A stretch of DNA of 64,000 bases from Dyadobacter endophyticus (lineage in GTDB: Bacteria; Bacteroidota; Bacteroidia; Cytophagales; Spirosomataceae), in assembly GCF_014641595.1 (NCBI RefSeq), contig NZ_BMIA01000005.1, forward strand, positions 467,536 through 531,535. The letters are read 5' to 3'. Each line of letters opens with the position of its first letter. Within the stretch, counting starts at the first letter, position 1. This document shows positions 42,696 through 51,922 of this stretch, piece by piece. Position numbers and translations under genes: made by a program. Under the pieces are notes generated by a model. That model did no database searches, was not told the origin of the DNA, and saw only the letters and a program-made list of their open reading frames with translations.

Positions 42696-44036
42696 ATGCC
42701 CTTTCGTACCCCTGGTAGCCGTCGTTTTTGGTTAGTGCTTACTTTCGTGCTCTGCGCATGCGCAGGTGCATTTGCGCAGAAGACCCGCGAGCAGCTGGAA
42801 CGTGAAAAGGCTGAGAACCAGGGAAAGATCAAAGAGATCCAGAACATTCTCAAGCAGACTTCTTCCCAAAAGAACGTCAACCTCGGCCAGCTGAAAGCAC
42901 TGAATCAGCAGATCAATACCTATAAAAGGCAAATAGACCTTCTTTCCGACGACCTCGAAATCCTGGATCGTGAATTGAAAGTGCTCGAAAAGCGTCGCCA
43001 GGCGCTGGATAGCAGCCTTGCCGTATTGAAAGAAGAATACGGCCACATGATTTACGAGGCTTCCAAGCGGAACGCCTATTTCAATCAGCTTGTTTTCCTT
43101 TTTTCGGCGGGTACATTCAACCAGTTTGTGCTTCGCTACAAATATTTGAAACAATATACCGAGGCGCGGCAGGGAAGAGCCAAGGAGATCGATGTTTTAC
43201 AAAAGCAGGTAGTTGCTGAACGCCAGCGGATTACTTCCAAAAAGAATCAGCAGAAAACCGTTCTCGACACACGACTTTCAGAGAATACCAAGCTGGAAGG
43301 CCTGAAAGTAAAGCAGAACGAGGTCATTAAGGAGCTTTCTCAAAAGGAAGTTGAACTGAGGCAGCAAATAGCTGAAAATAAGCGCGCTACCGATCTTTTG
43401 GAATCAAGTATTCGCCGCATTGCCGAGCGTGAGCGCCGCGAACGCCTCGAAAGGGAACGTCGTGAGCGTGAAGAACGGGAAGCGCGTCGGAAAGCCGAAC
43501 GCGAGCGACTCGCACGGGAAAATGCCGAGCGTGAGAAAAAAGGAGAGGCTGCGGTTGAAGCCCCGAAAGAAGTAGAGGAAGAGCCAGCCGTATCAAGTGG
43601 TATGAGTGAGGAGGAGACCACATTGGCCTCATCGTTCACAGCATCGCAAAACCGCCTCCCATGGCCTGTAAAAGGCTTTGTTTCCAGCCATTTCGGGCAG
43701 CGTCCGCACGCCGTTTTGAAAGGTGTGATGGTGGATAACCTGGGGATTGACATTCAGACGACCGCCGGGGAGCCGGTTCGGTCGGTGTACGACGGAACGG
43801 TGCTCGACGTAACCGAATTGCCCGGAATGGGCAGTGTGGTGGCTATCCAGCACGGTAATTATATGACGATTTACGCTAAAATGACCGGCGTGGCGGTGCG
43901 CGCAGGGCAAAAGGTTAAAGCACGCGAAAATATCGGCCGGGTTGCCACCGACAGCGACGGCACCTCCGAACTGCAATTTCAGGTCTGGAAAAACACATCC
44001 AGGCTAAACCCCGAAAACTGGCTGATACACCGGTAA
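42696..44036 (+). CDS. EnvC-like murein hydrolase activator (degenerate LytM domain)
   Basis: Protein of 446 residues: signal peptide (to AFAQ), long coiled coil (about 28-245), a highly charged Arg/Glu stretch (RERREREEREARRKAERERL), and a C-terminal M23/LytM domain from about 321. The zinc site is broken: N348 replaces the first His in NLGIDI, K395 stands where YAHL has His, and Q427 replaces the His of HLHF. So it is probably an EnvC-type activator of amidases, not a peptidase. I chose ATG 42696 over TTG 42675. It follows the DUF4292 gene. Confidence 0.92.
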   Translation: MPFRTPGSRRFWLVLTFVLCACAGAFAQKTREQLEREKAENQGKIKEIQNILKQTSSQKNVNLGQLKALNQQINTYKRQIDLLSDDLEILDRELKVLEKRRQALDSSLAVLKEEYGHMIYEASKRNAYFNQLVFLFSAGTFNQFVLRYKYLKQYTEARQGRAKEIDVLQKQVVAERQRITSKKNQQKTVLDTRLSENTKLEGLKVKQNEVIKELSQKEVELRQQIAENKRATDLLESSIRRIAERERRERLERERREREEREARRKAERERLARENAEREKKGEAAVEAPKEVEEEPAVSSGMSEEETTLASSFTASQNRLPWPVKGFVSSHFGQRPHAVLKGVMVDNLGIDIQTTAGEPVRSVYDGTVLDVTELPGMGSVVAIQHGNYMTIYAKMTGVAVRAGQKVKARENIGRVATDSDGTSELQFQVWKNTSRLNPENWLIHR

Positions 44037-44127
44037 CGCTGGGGAGAGAAACCAGGAATGTCAGAAATAGTCATTTATAGTCAGCGGGTTTTGCATTATA
44101 CCCATAAGTCTCCTACCAGCAAAGCGC

Positions 44128-44187
44128 GACAAAACATGACGACCCCTGGCAATACCTGACCACACTTGACAATACTCGACCAAACCG
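44128..44187 (+). repeat. Three degenerate 20-base direct repeats upstream of panB
   Basis: Units GACAAAACATGACGACCCCT (44128), GGCAATACCTGACCACACTT (44148) and GACAATACTCGACCAAACCG (44168) share a G-CAA-AC--GAC-A frame with period 20, ending 41 bases before the panB ATG. The period is close to two helical turns. They could be regulator sites or chance; no promoter match overlaps them. Confidence 0.45.
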
Positions 44188-44228
44188 GTCAAATTGACGA
44201 ATTTCGATTACCATTACCGATAACCACC

Positions 44229-45047
44229 ATGTCTGTACATACTGCTGATATTAAGCGCATTACAACCCACGTGATTCAGGAAATGAAAAACCGTGGCGAA
44301 AAAATAACCTGCCTTACCGCCTATGACTATTCGATGGCGGGAATCGTGGATGCTGCCGGTGTCGAGCTGATCCTGGTGGGAGATTCAGCATCCAATGTAA
44401 TGGCCGGGCACGAAACGACCCTGCCAATCACGATTGACCAGATGATCTACCACGCATCCTCGGTGGTGCGGGCGGTGAAACGGGCGCTGGTTGTCGTGGA
44501 TTTGCCGTTCGGCTCCTACCAGGGCAATTCCCGCGAGGCATTGAACTCCGCGATCCGGATCATGAAAGAATCAGGTGCGCATGCTGTGAAGCTCGAAGGA
44601 GGGCTTGAAATAAAGGACTCCATTACGCGGATTTTGAGCGCAGGCGTCCCTGTAATGGGCCATTTGGGACTTACGCCGCAGTCTATTTACAAATTCGGTA
44701 CTTACACTGTCCGTGCGAAACAGGAAGCAGAGGCGCAGAAATTGCTCGAAGACGCGAAAATACTGGAAGAAGTGGGTTGCTTCTCAGTAGTACTCGAAAA
44801 AATCCCTTCAAAGCTGACGAAACAGGTTTCCGAAAGCATTCAAATCCCGACAATCGGGATCGGTGCCGGGCCTCACGCAGATGGCCAGGTGCTCGTAATC
44901 CACGACTTACTGGGCATTAACAAGGAATTCAAACCGCGCTTCTTGCGCCATTATGCCGATTTAAATGGCGTCATGACAAGCGCTATTACCAATTATATTT
45001 CAGATGTAAAAGGAAGATCATTCCCGAACGAATCGGAATCATACTGA
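44229..45047 (+). CDS. panB: 3-methyl-2-oxobutanoate hydroxymethyltransferase
   Basis: Enzyme of 272 residues forming ketopantoate from 2-oxoisovalerate in pantothenate/CoA synthesis. Motifs: CLTAYDYSMAGIVDAAGVEL, LVGDSASNVMAGHETTLPIT, VVDLPFGSYQ, AVKLEGG, MGHLGLTPQS and IPTIGIGAGPHADGQVLVIH. The ATG at 44229 (MSVHTADIKRITT) is the natural start; a TTG at 44166 lies within the repeat region. Two further genes follow closely on the same strand. Confidence 0.97.
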   Translation: MSVHTADIKRITTHVIQEMKNRGEKITCLTAYDYSMAGIVDAAGVELILVGDSASNVMAGHETTLPITIDQMIYHASSVVRAVKRALVVVDLPFGSYQGNSREALNSAIRIMKESGAHAVKLEGGLEIKDSITRILSAGVPVMGHLGLTPQSIYKFGTYTVRAKQEAEAQKLLEDAKILEEVGCFSVVLEKIPSKLTKQVSESIQIPTIGIGAGPHADGQVLVIHDLLGINKEFKPRFLRHYADLNGVMTSAITNYISDVKGRSFPNESESY

Positions 45048-45074
45048 CCTTTTAAAAAGTATTAAACTAATAGT

Positions 45075-45806
45075 ATGGCTAAAAAACCTTTTCGGGTTGT
45101 TTACGAAGATAATCACCTGATCGTCGTCAATAAGGAACCGGGCATCCTGGTCCAGGCCGATGTTACCGGCGATACTTGCCTGCTCGATATGGTCAAGGAC
45201 TATGTGAAAGAGGCATATAACAAGCCCGGTGCCGTCTTCCTTGGCACCGTACACCGTCTCGACCGCCCCGTCAGCGGGCTCGTCGTATTTGCGCGCACGT
45301 CGAAGGCGCTCGAACGCATGAACGAGATCTTCCGTAAGCGCGACGTACAGAAAACTTATTGGGCAGTTGTAAAAAACAAGCCTGCCGAAAAGAAAGGAAA
45401 ACTCGTGCATTGGCTTACCAAAAATGAAGCCCGCAACGTGACCACCGCCCACGACGAGGAGGTTCCGGGATCGCAACGTGCCGAGCTTTCATACCGCTGG
45501 ATAGGAGAGATCAACAAGTTTCATTTGCTGGAAGTGATGCCCGTAACCGGCAGGCCGCACCAAATCCGCGTTCAGCTGGCATCGATGAACTGCCCCATCC
45601 GCGGGGATGTCAAATATGGTTACCCCAAAGGCAATCCGGATGGCAGCATCAATTTGCACGCACGCCGACTGTATTTCGAGCATCCGGTTAAAAAAGAGCC
45701 GGTTATCTGCCGGGCCGGTGTTCCGAACGATCCTTTTTGGGAAGAATTCTTAACTTTGGATAAAGAGGTGATCAAACCCGAACACCTGGATTTCTTCCAC
45801 GAATAA
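45075..45806 (+). CDS. RluA-family RNA pseudouridine synthase
   Basis: Protein of 243 residues: RVVYEDNHLIVVNKEPGIL, catalytic GTVHRLDRPVSGLVVFA (D63), TGRPHQIRVQLA and GDVKYGYP. It has no S4 domain. Its paralogue lies at 24466. The 27-base gap from panB suggests a shared transcript. The RNA target is unknown. Confidence 0.93.
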   Translation: MAKKPFRVVYEDNHLIVVNKEPGILVQADVTGDTCLLDMVKDYVKEAYNKPGAVFLGTVHRLDRPVSGLVVFARTSKALERMNEIFRKRDVQKTYWAVVKNKPAEKKGKLVHWLTKNEARNVTTAHDEEVPGSQRAELSYRWIGEINKFHLLEVMPVTGRPHQIRVQLASMNCPIRGDVKYGYPKGNPDGSINLHARRLYFEHPVKKEPVICRAGVPNDPFWEEFLTLDKEVIKPEHLDFFHE

Positions 45807-45812
45807 CATCCG

Positions 45813-46136
45813 ATGATCGAAAAACTGAAACAGCGCTGGAACGTCCGGAATGGGTGGGATGTACTCATTATTCTGGTCGTTTTTGCGTGTACCGGTTTTT
45901 CGGTCCTTTATGTCAAACGATGGCTTTTCGAATTAATCGGCCTGACCGGCGACTCACCTGCCTGGCTCCGGTGGGGCGTCAATATCCTCATCATCCTGCC
46001 GTTATACCAGGTTATTTTGCTTGCCTGGGGTTGGATTTGGGGCAAATTCACATTCTTCTGGGAGTTTGAAAAACGGATGTTCAGCCGGATAGGAGGGCTC
46101 TTCCGCGCCAAAAAGGCCGAAACCACACCTGAATAA
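45813..46136 (+). CDS. DUF6787-like small membrane protein
   Basis: 107 residues with two hydrophobic helices (DVLIILVVFACTGFSVLYV and WGVNILIILPLYQVILLAWG) joined by a short amphipathic loop, and a charged tail after FFWEFEKRMFSRIGGLF. This matches the DUF6787 family as I recall it. Function unknown. Six bases after the RluA gene; its stop is two bases from that of the convergent gene at 46139. Confidence 0.8.
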   Translation: MIEKLKQRWNVRNGWDVLIILVVFACTGFSVLYVKRWLFELIGLTGDSPAWLRWGVNILIILPLYQVILLAWGWIWGKFTFFWEFEKRMFSRIGGLFRAKKAETTPE

Positions 46137-46138
46137 GC

Positions 46139-48469
46139 CTACTTGCCTGCCGCGGCTATCAGCTCACGGTATACTTTCCGCGCTTTTTCATAAGCCGTAG
46201 TGGCCGCGTTTCGTTCCTCGGCACGGATATTCGGCCCTTTCATTTTCCAGCATTGTTCCAAAGCCGCAAGGCACCATTCTGCACTTTGCTTTTCGGCGAT
46301 GGGCCGATTATTGATTTTTACAAATACCGGGTTCGAATGTGAACTGGGATAAATGCGTACCACCAGCCAGCCCGATCTGGTAATTTTGGTTGAAAAATCT
46401 ATGTCATTCAACTTCCCGTCCGCCTGTATCGTTACGGTATCCACCGGCACGCCGTTGAATACCAGCTCCGCACGCACCGTCCGGGATTGTTTGACCCTTG
46501 ACCGTTCGATATCCCAATAAGGCTTGTCAGTAATAGGTGCTTTTGCAATTTTCCCGCCGACACTATCCTGCTTTTCCGGCAGGTAAGCGGCCAGTTTTGC
46601 CGTCACTTTTACATCACCCGCTGATTTCAGAACAACTTCACTTTCGCCCGTTCCTGCCTCCACACCGTTTACCTTGAAATCCATAATGTGCGATTTGCCG
46701 TCGGATACATAGCTTCGGCCGAGCCGGATAGCGTCCACGTAGCCATCATAATCCATGGCGTTCTGGGGTTTAAAATAGCTCCGCGCCTGGCCCACGCGTG
46801 CGTCGGTAATGCAAGGGAAGTCCGTTTCGCCGCTTAGCCTCGTCTTGAAACCGCAATTGAGCGTGTGGTAATACATATTGAGCTCCCAGGGCGCGGGCGT
46901 GTCGCCAGCGCTGAAAAAATCGACCAGGCCGTCGGTGACTGTTACTACATACTCGTTGGCTCCGATACCGTCCATTTTCGGGGTTATGTAATTCGGTAGC
47001 TTATTCGTAGCCTCCATTGGCTCCAAACCCCAACCAGAATGTGCATAACCCACCACACCGTCCTGAGATTTGGCCCAGGAAAGCACGGGAGCCGTCCAGC
47101 TGGGCCATTGCTCAATGGTGGTGGTACCAGGGTAATCGTCTTCCTTAATCCTCAACAAAACAATGTGCCCCGCATGCGACGACGGAAAGCCCGAAACCTC
47201 GACATCATTGCGCATGACCGTTTTCTTACCTGACAGTGGGTGATCTTTTGCGGTAAAAAATGTTTTCTGATGGTACCAGCTCGGTCCCCAGGCCAAATTG
47301 GCCGCCATATTCAAATCCTCACCCAGGACCTGCCTGAACATCTCTTTCGGATCAACGCCTTCGGTAGGACTATCATAATGGCTGCAACCCGCCGCGTGAA
47401 TGTGGTGATCGGCACTGAACCATCCGAGCTTTGCAAGTTGTATCCACCTTTTCAGCTGGAATGAGATGTTTATCGATTCTTTTCCTTCGGGAACAGTAAT
47501 TTCTTTCGTTTGCGGAATGTATTCAGGCCCGCGAGTGTACGTGATCTTGTATTTGCCCGGCGGCAATGTCACATGTTCGCCGCTTTTGCGGTAGATCTGT
47601 GGCTGGAAAAAGAAATCGGGGTATTCGTCGAATGCCGCGACGCGGCGCGATGGCAACGGGTAAATGCCTTTGAATTTGCCGGAAGCGTGCTCCTGGCCGT
47701 CGGTAATGAGGAAAGACGCCATAATGGCGGTCCCATCGTCGTCTTTTACATCGAAATTAACCTTAACCGCAGGTTTTACATCAAATAAAATAGGAGTGGA
47801 ATTCCTGAAACCAATATCCTGCGAGCCCTGACCGGCATTGTAGCCGATTTCAGCTTCCCGCTTGCCCGCATCTTTGCAATAGACCTGAACCACCGCATAT
47901 TCGAGTTTCAGACCCGACAAGTTCGCCTGTAATGGCCTTCCTGCATAGATCTGAATATCCAGAAACCGGTTTGCAACCTGCCCTTCGGTAAGCTCGTGCT
48001 CTTTTTTGACCCGGTGTTCGAAGGAAGGAGAGTGATAGGGTTTTAACGCATTTGGGCTTGTCGCTTCAAATTTGGCGGTGATACCTGCCTCATTGTGGAT
48101 TTTAACCAGAAACGCCGTCCACCCACCCTGGACCAGTACTGCTTTTGCCGCCCCACGATCCACTTTTACCCTCCCTTCCGGGTTGATATGCACCACATTC
48201 AGGCAATAATGATCGAGAATCGACTGAATTTGCACAGCCGTTTCCTTCGACAGTGGCCCGCGTTCCAGCGCTTTCAGCTTCACAGCGTCGGCCGCCTGCA
48301 ATGCATTGCCCGAAAAAGAAAGCGCTTCCTGCAAACGCATGGCCTGCGCCAGCAAAGGCTGTGGCTCCACATCACCCACCACGGCGTGATTGGCGTGTTG
48401 ATCGTGCTGCCCTTGCAGCATCAATGGGAAGAAAACTGCAAAAAGGAGTAGGGCAGACGATGTTTTCAT
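46139..48469 (-). CDS. CehA/McbA-family metallohydrolase, exported
   Basis: Protein of 776 residues with a signal peptide (to LQGQ) and a His-rich start (HDQHANHAVV). The middle has carboxypeptidase-like beta-domains, then the PHP-type metal motif WFSADHHIHAAGCSHYDSPT near residue 350, HAGHIVLLRI and later VVGYAHSGWGLEP and GETDFPCITDARVG. CehA/McbA relatives hydrolyse esters or phosphodiesters outside the cytoplasm; the substrate is unknown. It follows the DUF5723 gene by one base, third in a leftward unit with recQ. Confidence 0.87.
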   Translation of the reverse strand: MKTSSALLLFAVFFPLMLQGQHDQHANHAVVGDVEPQPLLAQAMRLQEALSFSGNALQAADAVKLKALERGPLSKETAVQIQSILDHYCLNVVHINPEGRVKVDRGAAKAVLVQGGWTAFLVKIHNEAGITAKFEATSPNALKPYHSPSFEHRVKKEHELTEGQVANRFLDIQIYAGRPLQANLSGLKLEYAVVQVYCKDAGKREAEIGYNAGQGSQDIGFRNSTPILFDVKPAVKVNFDVKDDDGTAIMASFLITDGQEHASGKFKGIYPLPSRRVAAFDEYPDFFFQPQIYRKSGEHVTLPPGKYKITYTRGPEYIPQTKEITVPEGKESINISFQLKRWIQLAKLGWFSADHHIHAAGCSHYDSPTEGVDPKEMFRQVLGEDLNMAANLAWGPSWYHQKTFFTAKDHPLSGKKTVMRNDVEVSGFPSSHAGHIVLLRIKEDDYPGTTTIEQWPSWTAPVLSWAKSQDGVVGYAHSGWGLEPMEATNKLPNYITPKMDGIGANEYVVTVTDGLVDFFSAGDTPAPWELNMYYHTLNCGFKTRLSGETDFPCITDARVGQARSYFKPQNAMDYDGYVDAIRLGRSYVSDGKSHIMDFKVNGVEAGTGESEVVLKSAGDVKVTAKLAAYLPEKQDSVGGKIAKAPITDKPYWDIERSRVKQSRTVRAELVFNGVPVDTVTIQADGKLNDIDFSTKITRSGWLVVRIYPSSHSNPVFVKINNRPIAEKQSAEWCLAALEQCWKMKGPNIRAEERNAATTAYEKARKVYRELIAAAGK

Positions 48470-48470
48470 A

Positions 48471-49904
48471 TCAATCCTTGTCTTTTTTTCGAGATGCTTT
48501 CCACGCCGTGAAACCGATGTACATCATGCTTCCACGTGCGCCACCGCTTTTCATGAGACCGTTTACATTGCTGAAACCGAGGAATACCGGACCAAAATGC
48601 CCTGCAAGGCCGATCGACGGCCGGTTATTTCCCTGAATGAACGAGATCGGGAACGATAGGCCCGAATCCTCATCCTCAAAGCGCGGCGTAATGATAAAAG
48701 TATTAGGCACATACATATCTAATGAGTTAGTACCACTGCTTTTCAAACGGCTGGTATGCGAAAGATTCAGAAAAAATCCGTGGAAAACCTGCAAGTCAGC
48801 TTCCAGGTTGAGAGCCTGAGGTAATTTCGCTTTTTGGGCAAATGCAGCGCTGGAATCACCGGGGAATAGACTCATAAATCCCTCCGGCCCGCGGTCGCTG
48901 ATCGTTTCAAGCTCTTTTTGACCTACCACCACGTCATGATGCGTTCCGCGCACCACCCTCGAATCCAATGTCTTGTATTTGACAGACCCAACGTCGGTCA
49001 ATGAACCCGCCAGACGCAACAGGTAGTCGGGACTGTCGTTGTAAACTTCCTTGCGGCCTTTCCAAACCGAGCCGATTTCGTAAGAAAAGCCCAGGTCATA
49101 ACCCCAGCCCGAACCATACTTACCGGAATCGAATAAATTACCAAGACCCATTTTGCGATTCGGCGTGCTATAACCGCTTTCATAGGTAAGGTTATCGATT
49201 TCCAGCTGACTGATTTCCGGATCGCTGGCTTTGACCGGGTTAATGCTGTAACGATCGGCATTCCCCTTTAAATAAGCTACCCGCGCCCCGAAAACCCGCT
49301 TTACAGTAACGCCAACACGGAATTTATGCCCCTCGATATCGAGCAATTGCGCTCCGTAGGAAAAGCTCAGATCCGAAAAGCTCTGCTGTACAAGGCTGAA
49401 ATCGCCCCAGGCCTCATTGGCAAGTGGTGGCGTACTGCCGGTATCCAGCCTTTTCATATACAAATTATCGATCGCGGCGGGAATGTTTCGCCCGAGCACA
49501 AACCCACGCGTACGCAGCTGCACCGCTACGCCGTGGTACTTCCCCAAGGCAAAAGAAGCCGATGGCCAGCGAATTTCGCCTGTCAGAAATATGGGGTCTT
49601 TGTAAGTCAGCGAGCCCATGGTACGCGAGCGGCCATAAAGCTCCTTCGTGGAATGCGGCGCGAGGACGGGGTATAAAAACGAATTTTCCCCGATAAAGCG
49701 GAAGTAGCGGTATTTGATACTTCCGCCGAGCGTGAGGACATTAATCTGAAACTTATGACGCGGCCCGCCGAGCACCGACGGATTGTAGCTGGCCCGGTAC
49801 AAGCCGCCGTAGTTACTGAATTGCATACCGGGAATCTGCTGGGCGACAACGCATTGAAGGGCCGTCAGGACGAATAGTGCTGTGGTAAGTAATGAGGTTT
49901 TCAA
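48471..49904 (-). CDS. DUF5723-like outer-membrane protein
   Basis: Protein of 477 residues. A signal peptide ends CVVAQ; the mature start GMQFSNYGGLYRASYNPSVL is typical of PorP/SprF-like and DUF5723 barrels. Strand pairs such as FRVGVTVKRVFGARVAYLKG and LAGHFGPVFLGFSNVNGLMK continue to MMYIGFTAWKA. Role unknown. Overlaps the recQ stop by four bases, so probably translated after it. Confidence 0.82.
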   Translation of the reverse strand: MKTSLLTTALFVLTALQCVVAQQIPGMQFSNYGGLYRASYNPSVLGGPRHKFQINVLTLGGSIKYRYFRFIGENSFLYPVLAPHSTKELYGRSRTMGSLTYKDPIFLTGEIRWPSASFALGKYHGVAVQLRTRGFVLGRNIPAAIDNLYMKRLDTGSTPPLANEAWGDFSLVQQSFSDLSFSYGAQLLDIEGHKFRVGVTVKRVFGARVAYLKGNADRYSINPVKASDPEISQLEIDNLTYESGYSTPNRKMGLGNLFDSGKYGSGWGYDLGFSYEIGSVWKGRKEVYNDSPDYLLRLAGSLTDVGSVKYKTLDSRVVRGTHHDVVVGQKELETISDRGPEGFMSLFPGDSSAAFAQKAKLPQALNLEADLQVFHGFFLNLSHTSRLKSSGTNSLDMYVPNTFIITPRFEDEDSGLSFPISFIQGNNRPSIGLAGHFGPVFLGFSNVNGLMKSGGARGSMMYIGFTAWKASRKKDKD

Positions 49905-51820
49905 AGTTGAGTTTTGTTAGTCGGGGTCAACATTCCTTGTTCGTTGTAATGGATTGATTCCTCCTGGATTAGTTCTTGTAATGTTTTCAGAAACTCGTCG
50001 CCTGGCAGGTACTCGAATGCACGACTGAGGTCCGCAGGCAACATCGGACCCTCACGGGTCAAAAAATCGGTGATTTGCAGGGCCAGGCCGGCGTCCGGGA
50101 TCGTTTCATTCTTTTTGTTTTGAATACATATGTCGCATACACCACATTCCTGCGCATCGAATTCATGAAAATATTCAAGCAAAAGCAAGGTCCGGCAGAT
50201 TCGGGTATGCGACGCGTAACGGATTACCGCCTGGGCCTTTCCAAGGTCGCGGTCCTTTCTTTTTTGTATTTCAAAAATATTCAGTGGCAGTAAAGAGGAG
50301 TCATAGCGCGGTGTCAGGAATGTAAGCTGCGGTTTGTCTTTTCTGGGCTCGTAGTCGATAACATCGCGTTCGGCCAGGAATCTCAGCTTCCTCAGAATCT
50401 CAGGAACGGTAGCAAAATGGATCTGTGCAAGTTCTGTTTCTGAAATGCGTACATACTCCCTAAAAAGCTCCCCGCCGTACATTCTCAGGAGTAGTTTGAT
50501 AAACGAATCCAGCTCCTGGTAGCGTATCTGGAAGTCGTACAATTGTCGGTTGTCGACGAGAAAATGGATTTTCGAAGCATCGCTGAAATTCTCGCTCAGC
50601 TGAACAAAACCCTCTTCTTCAAGCAATTTTAATGCATAATGCGTTTCATTGACCGGCAAGCCGAATATTCCCGCGAATTCCTGTATATCAAAATCATATC
50701 CCGATAATTCACCCGCACCGACCGCTATTTTGTAATAGTTGGCCAAAGCCTGGTACACCCGACGAAGCATTTCTATGGGTGGATATTTCCGCTCGATACT
50801 GTCTGTGAGCTCTTCCAGGTCGATTTTATTGAAAAGCGCGACTGCATAGGCCTTCTTCTCATCCCTTCCGGCGCGTCCTGCCTCCTGATAATAGGCTTCG
50901 AGATTATCCGGGAGGTCGAAATGGATCACCGCGCGCACATCCGGCTTGTCGATTCCCATTCCGAATGCATTCGTCGCCACGACCGTCCGGACGCGGTTCT
51001 GGATCCAGGCAGTTTGCCGGTCGGAGCGGTCTTTAAAAAGCAGGCCGGCATGGTAGCTCGTGGCAGAAATACCCTGTCGGTTCAACCAGTCGGCCAGGTC
51101 TTTTGTGCGCTTTCTTGTACGAACGTATACAATAGCCGTTCCCGACACATTACGCAAAATCTGTAATAATTTTCGCTCTTTGCTTTCTTCCGCGAATGCC
51201 GAATAGGAGAGGTTCGCCCGCGCGAAAGACTGTTTGAATACCCTCGCATTGCGCATTTCGAGCTTGTCGAGAATATCCGCCCTTACTTCCTCGGTAGCTG
51301 TCGCGGTGAGCGCCATGACCGGCACTTTGGGCAAAAGCTTTCTGAATTCCGCGATAAGCAGGTAGGAAGGCCGGAAATCATAACCCCAGGCCGAGATACA
51401 ATGCGCCTCGTCGATGGCGAGCAGGCACACGTTCATCAGCTTGGCGCGCACGATCATAATGTCTGTCCGGAGGCGCTCGGGCGAGACATAGAGAAACTTC
51501 GTATTACCATGAATGCAGTTATCCAACGTAATATCGATCTCCGTCTTGCTCATCCCGGAGTGGATCGCCGCCGCGGGAATTTGCCTGCGTTTGAGTTGCT
51601 CCACCTGGTCCTTCATCAACGCGATGAGTGGTGTCACCACAATGCAAACGCCCTCGGAAGCCATTACGGGCACCTGGAAACAGATGGATTTCCCTCCGCC
51701 TGTTGGAAGCAGTACCAGCGTATCCATTCCATTCAGGACCGCCTTAATGGCATCTTCCTGGAACGGCCTGAAAGCGTCGTAGCCCCAATATTGTTTCAGA
51801 ACAGACCGGATATCAGTCAT
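49901..51820 (-). CDS. recQ: RecQ-family ATP-dependent DNA helicase
   Basis: Protein of 639 residues from the ATG at 51820 (a GTG lies at 51850). Helicase motifs: FRPFQEDAI, LLPTGGGKSICFQVP, LLAIDEAHCISAWGYDFRPS, LTATATEEV, VVATNAFGMGIDKPDVR and YYQEAGRAGRDEK. Next comes a region with winged-helix-like segments (about 350-540) and only then the Cys cluster (ICRTLLLLEYFHE, ECGVCDIC, about 542-565), which in E. coli RecQ comes right after the helicase core. There is no HRDC domain. It acts 3'-5' in recombination and repair. Confidence 0.94.
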   Translation of the reverse strand: MTDIRSVLKQYWGYDAFRPFQEDAIKAVLNGMDTLVLLPTGGGKSICFQVPVMASEGVCIVVTPLIALMKDQVEQLKRRQIPAAAIHSGMSKTEIDITLDNCIHGNTKFLYVSPERLRTDIMIVRAKLMNVCLLAIDEAHCISAWGYDFRPSYLLIAEFRKLLPKVPVMALTATATEEVRADILDKLEMRNARVFKQSFARANLSYSAFAEESKERKLLQILRNVSGTAIVYVRTRKRTKDLADWLNRQGISATSYHAGLLFKDRSDRQTAWIQNRVRTVVATNAFGMGIDKPDVRAVIHFDLPDNLEAYYQEAGRAGRDEKKAYAVALFNKIDLEELTDSIERKYPPIEMLRRVYQALANYYKIAVGAGELSGYDFDIQEFAGIFGLPVNETHYALKLLEEEGFVQLSENFSDASKIHFLVDNRQLYDFQIRYQELDSFIKLLLRMYGGELFREYVRISETELAQIHFATVPEILRKLRFLAERDVIDYEPRKDKPQLTFLTPRYDSSLLPLNIFEIQKRKDRDLGKAQAVIRYASHTRICRTLLLLEYFHEFDAQECGVCDICIQNKKNETIPDAGLALQITDFLTREGPMLPADLSRAFEYLPGDEFLKTLQELIQEESIHYNEQGMLTPTNKTQL

Positions 51821-51922
51821 CAGAACTCGGTGTGGTGATCGGATTTTCACAAAGTAATTGCATTAGGGGCGTTATCGAAAGTAGAAAACTCGTTATTTAA
51901 CCGTCAAATTTCACTCCGCATC

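Noticed and set aside
43430..43550. Repeated Arg/Glu codons in the EnvC-like gene as a possible DNA repeat
   Set aside because: The nucleotide copies are irregular; this is a charged coiled-coil stretch of the protein.
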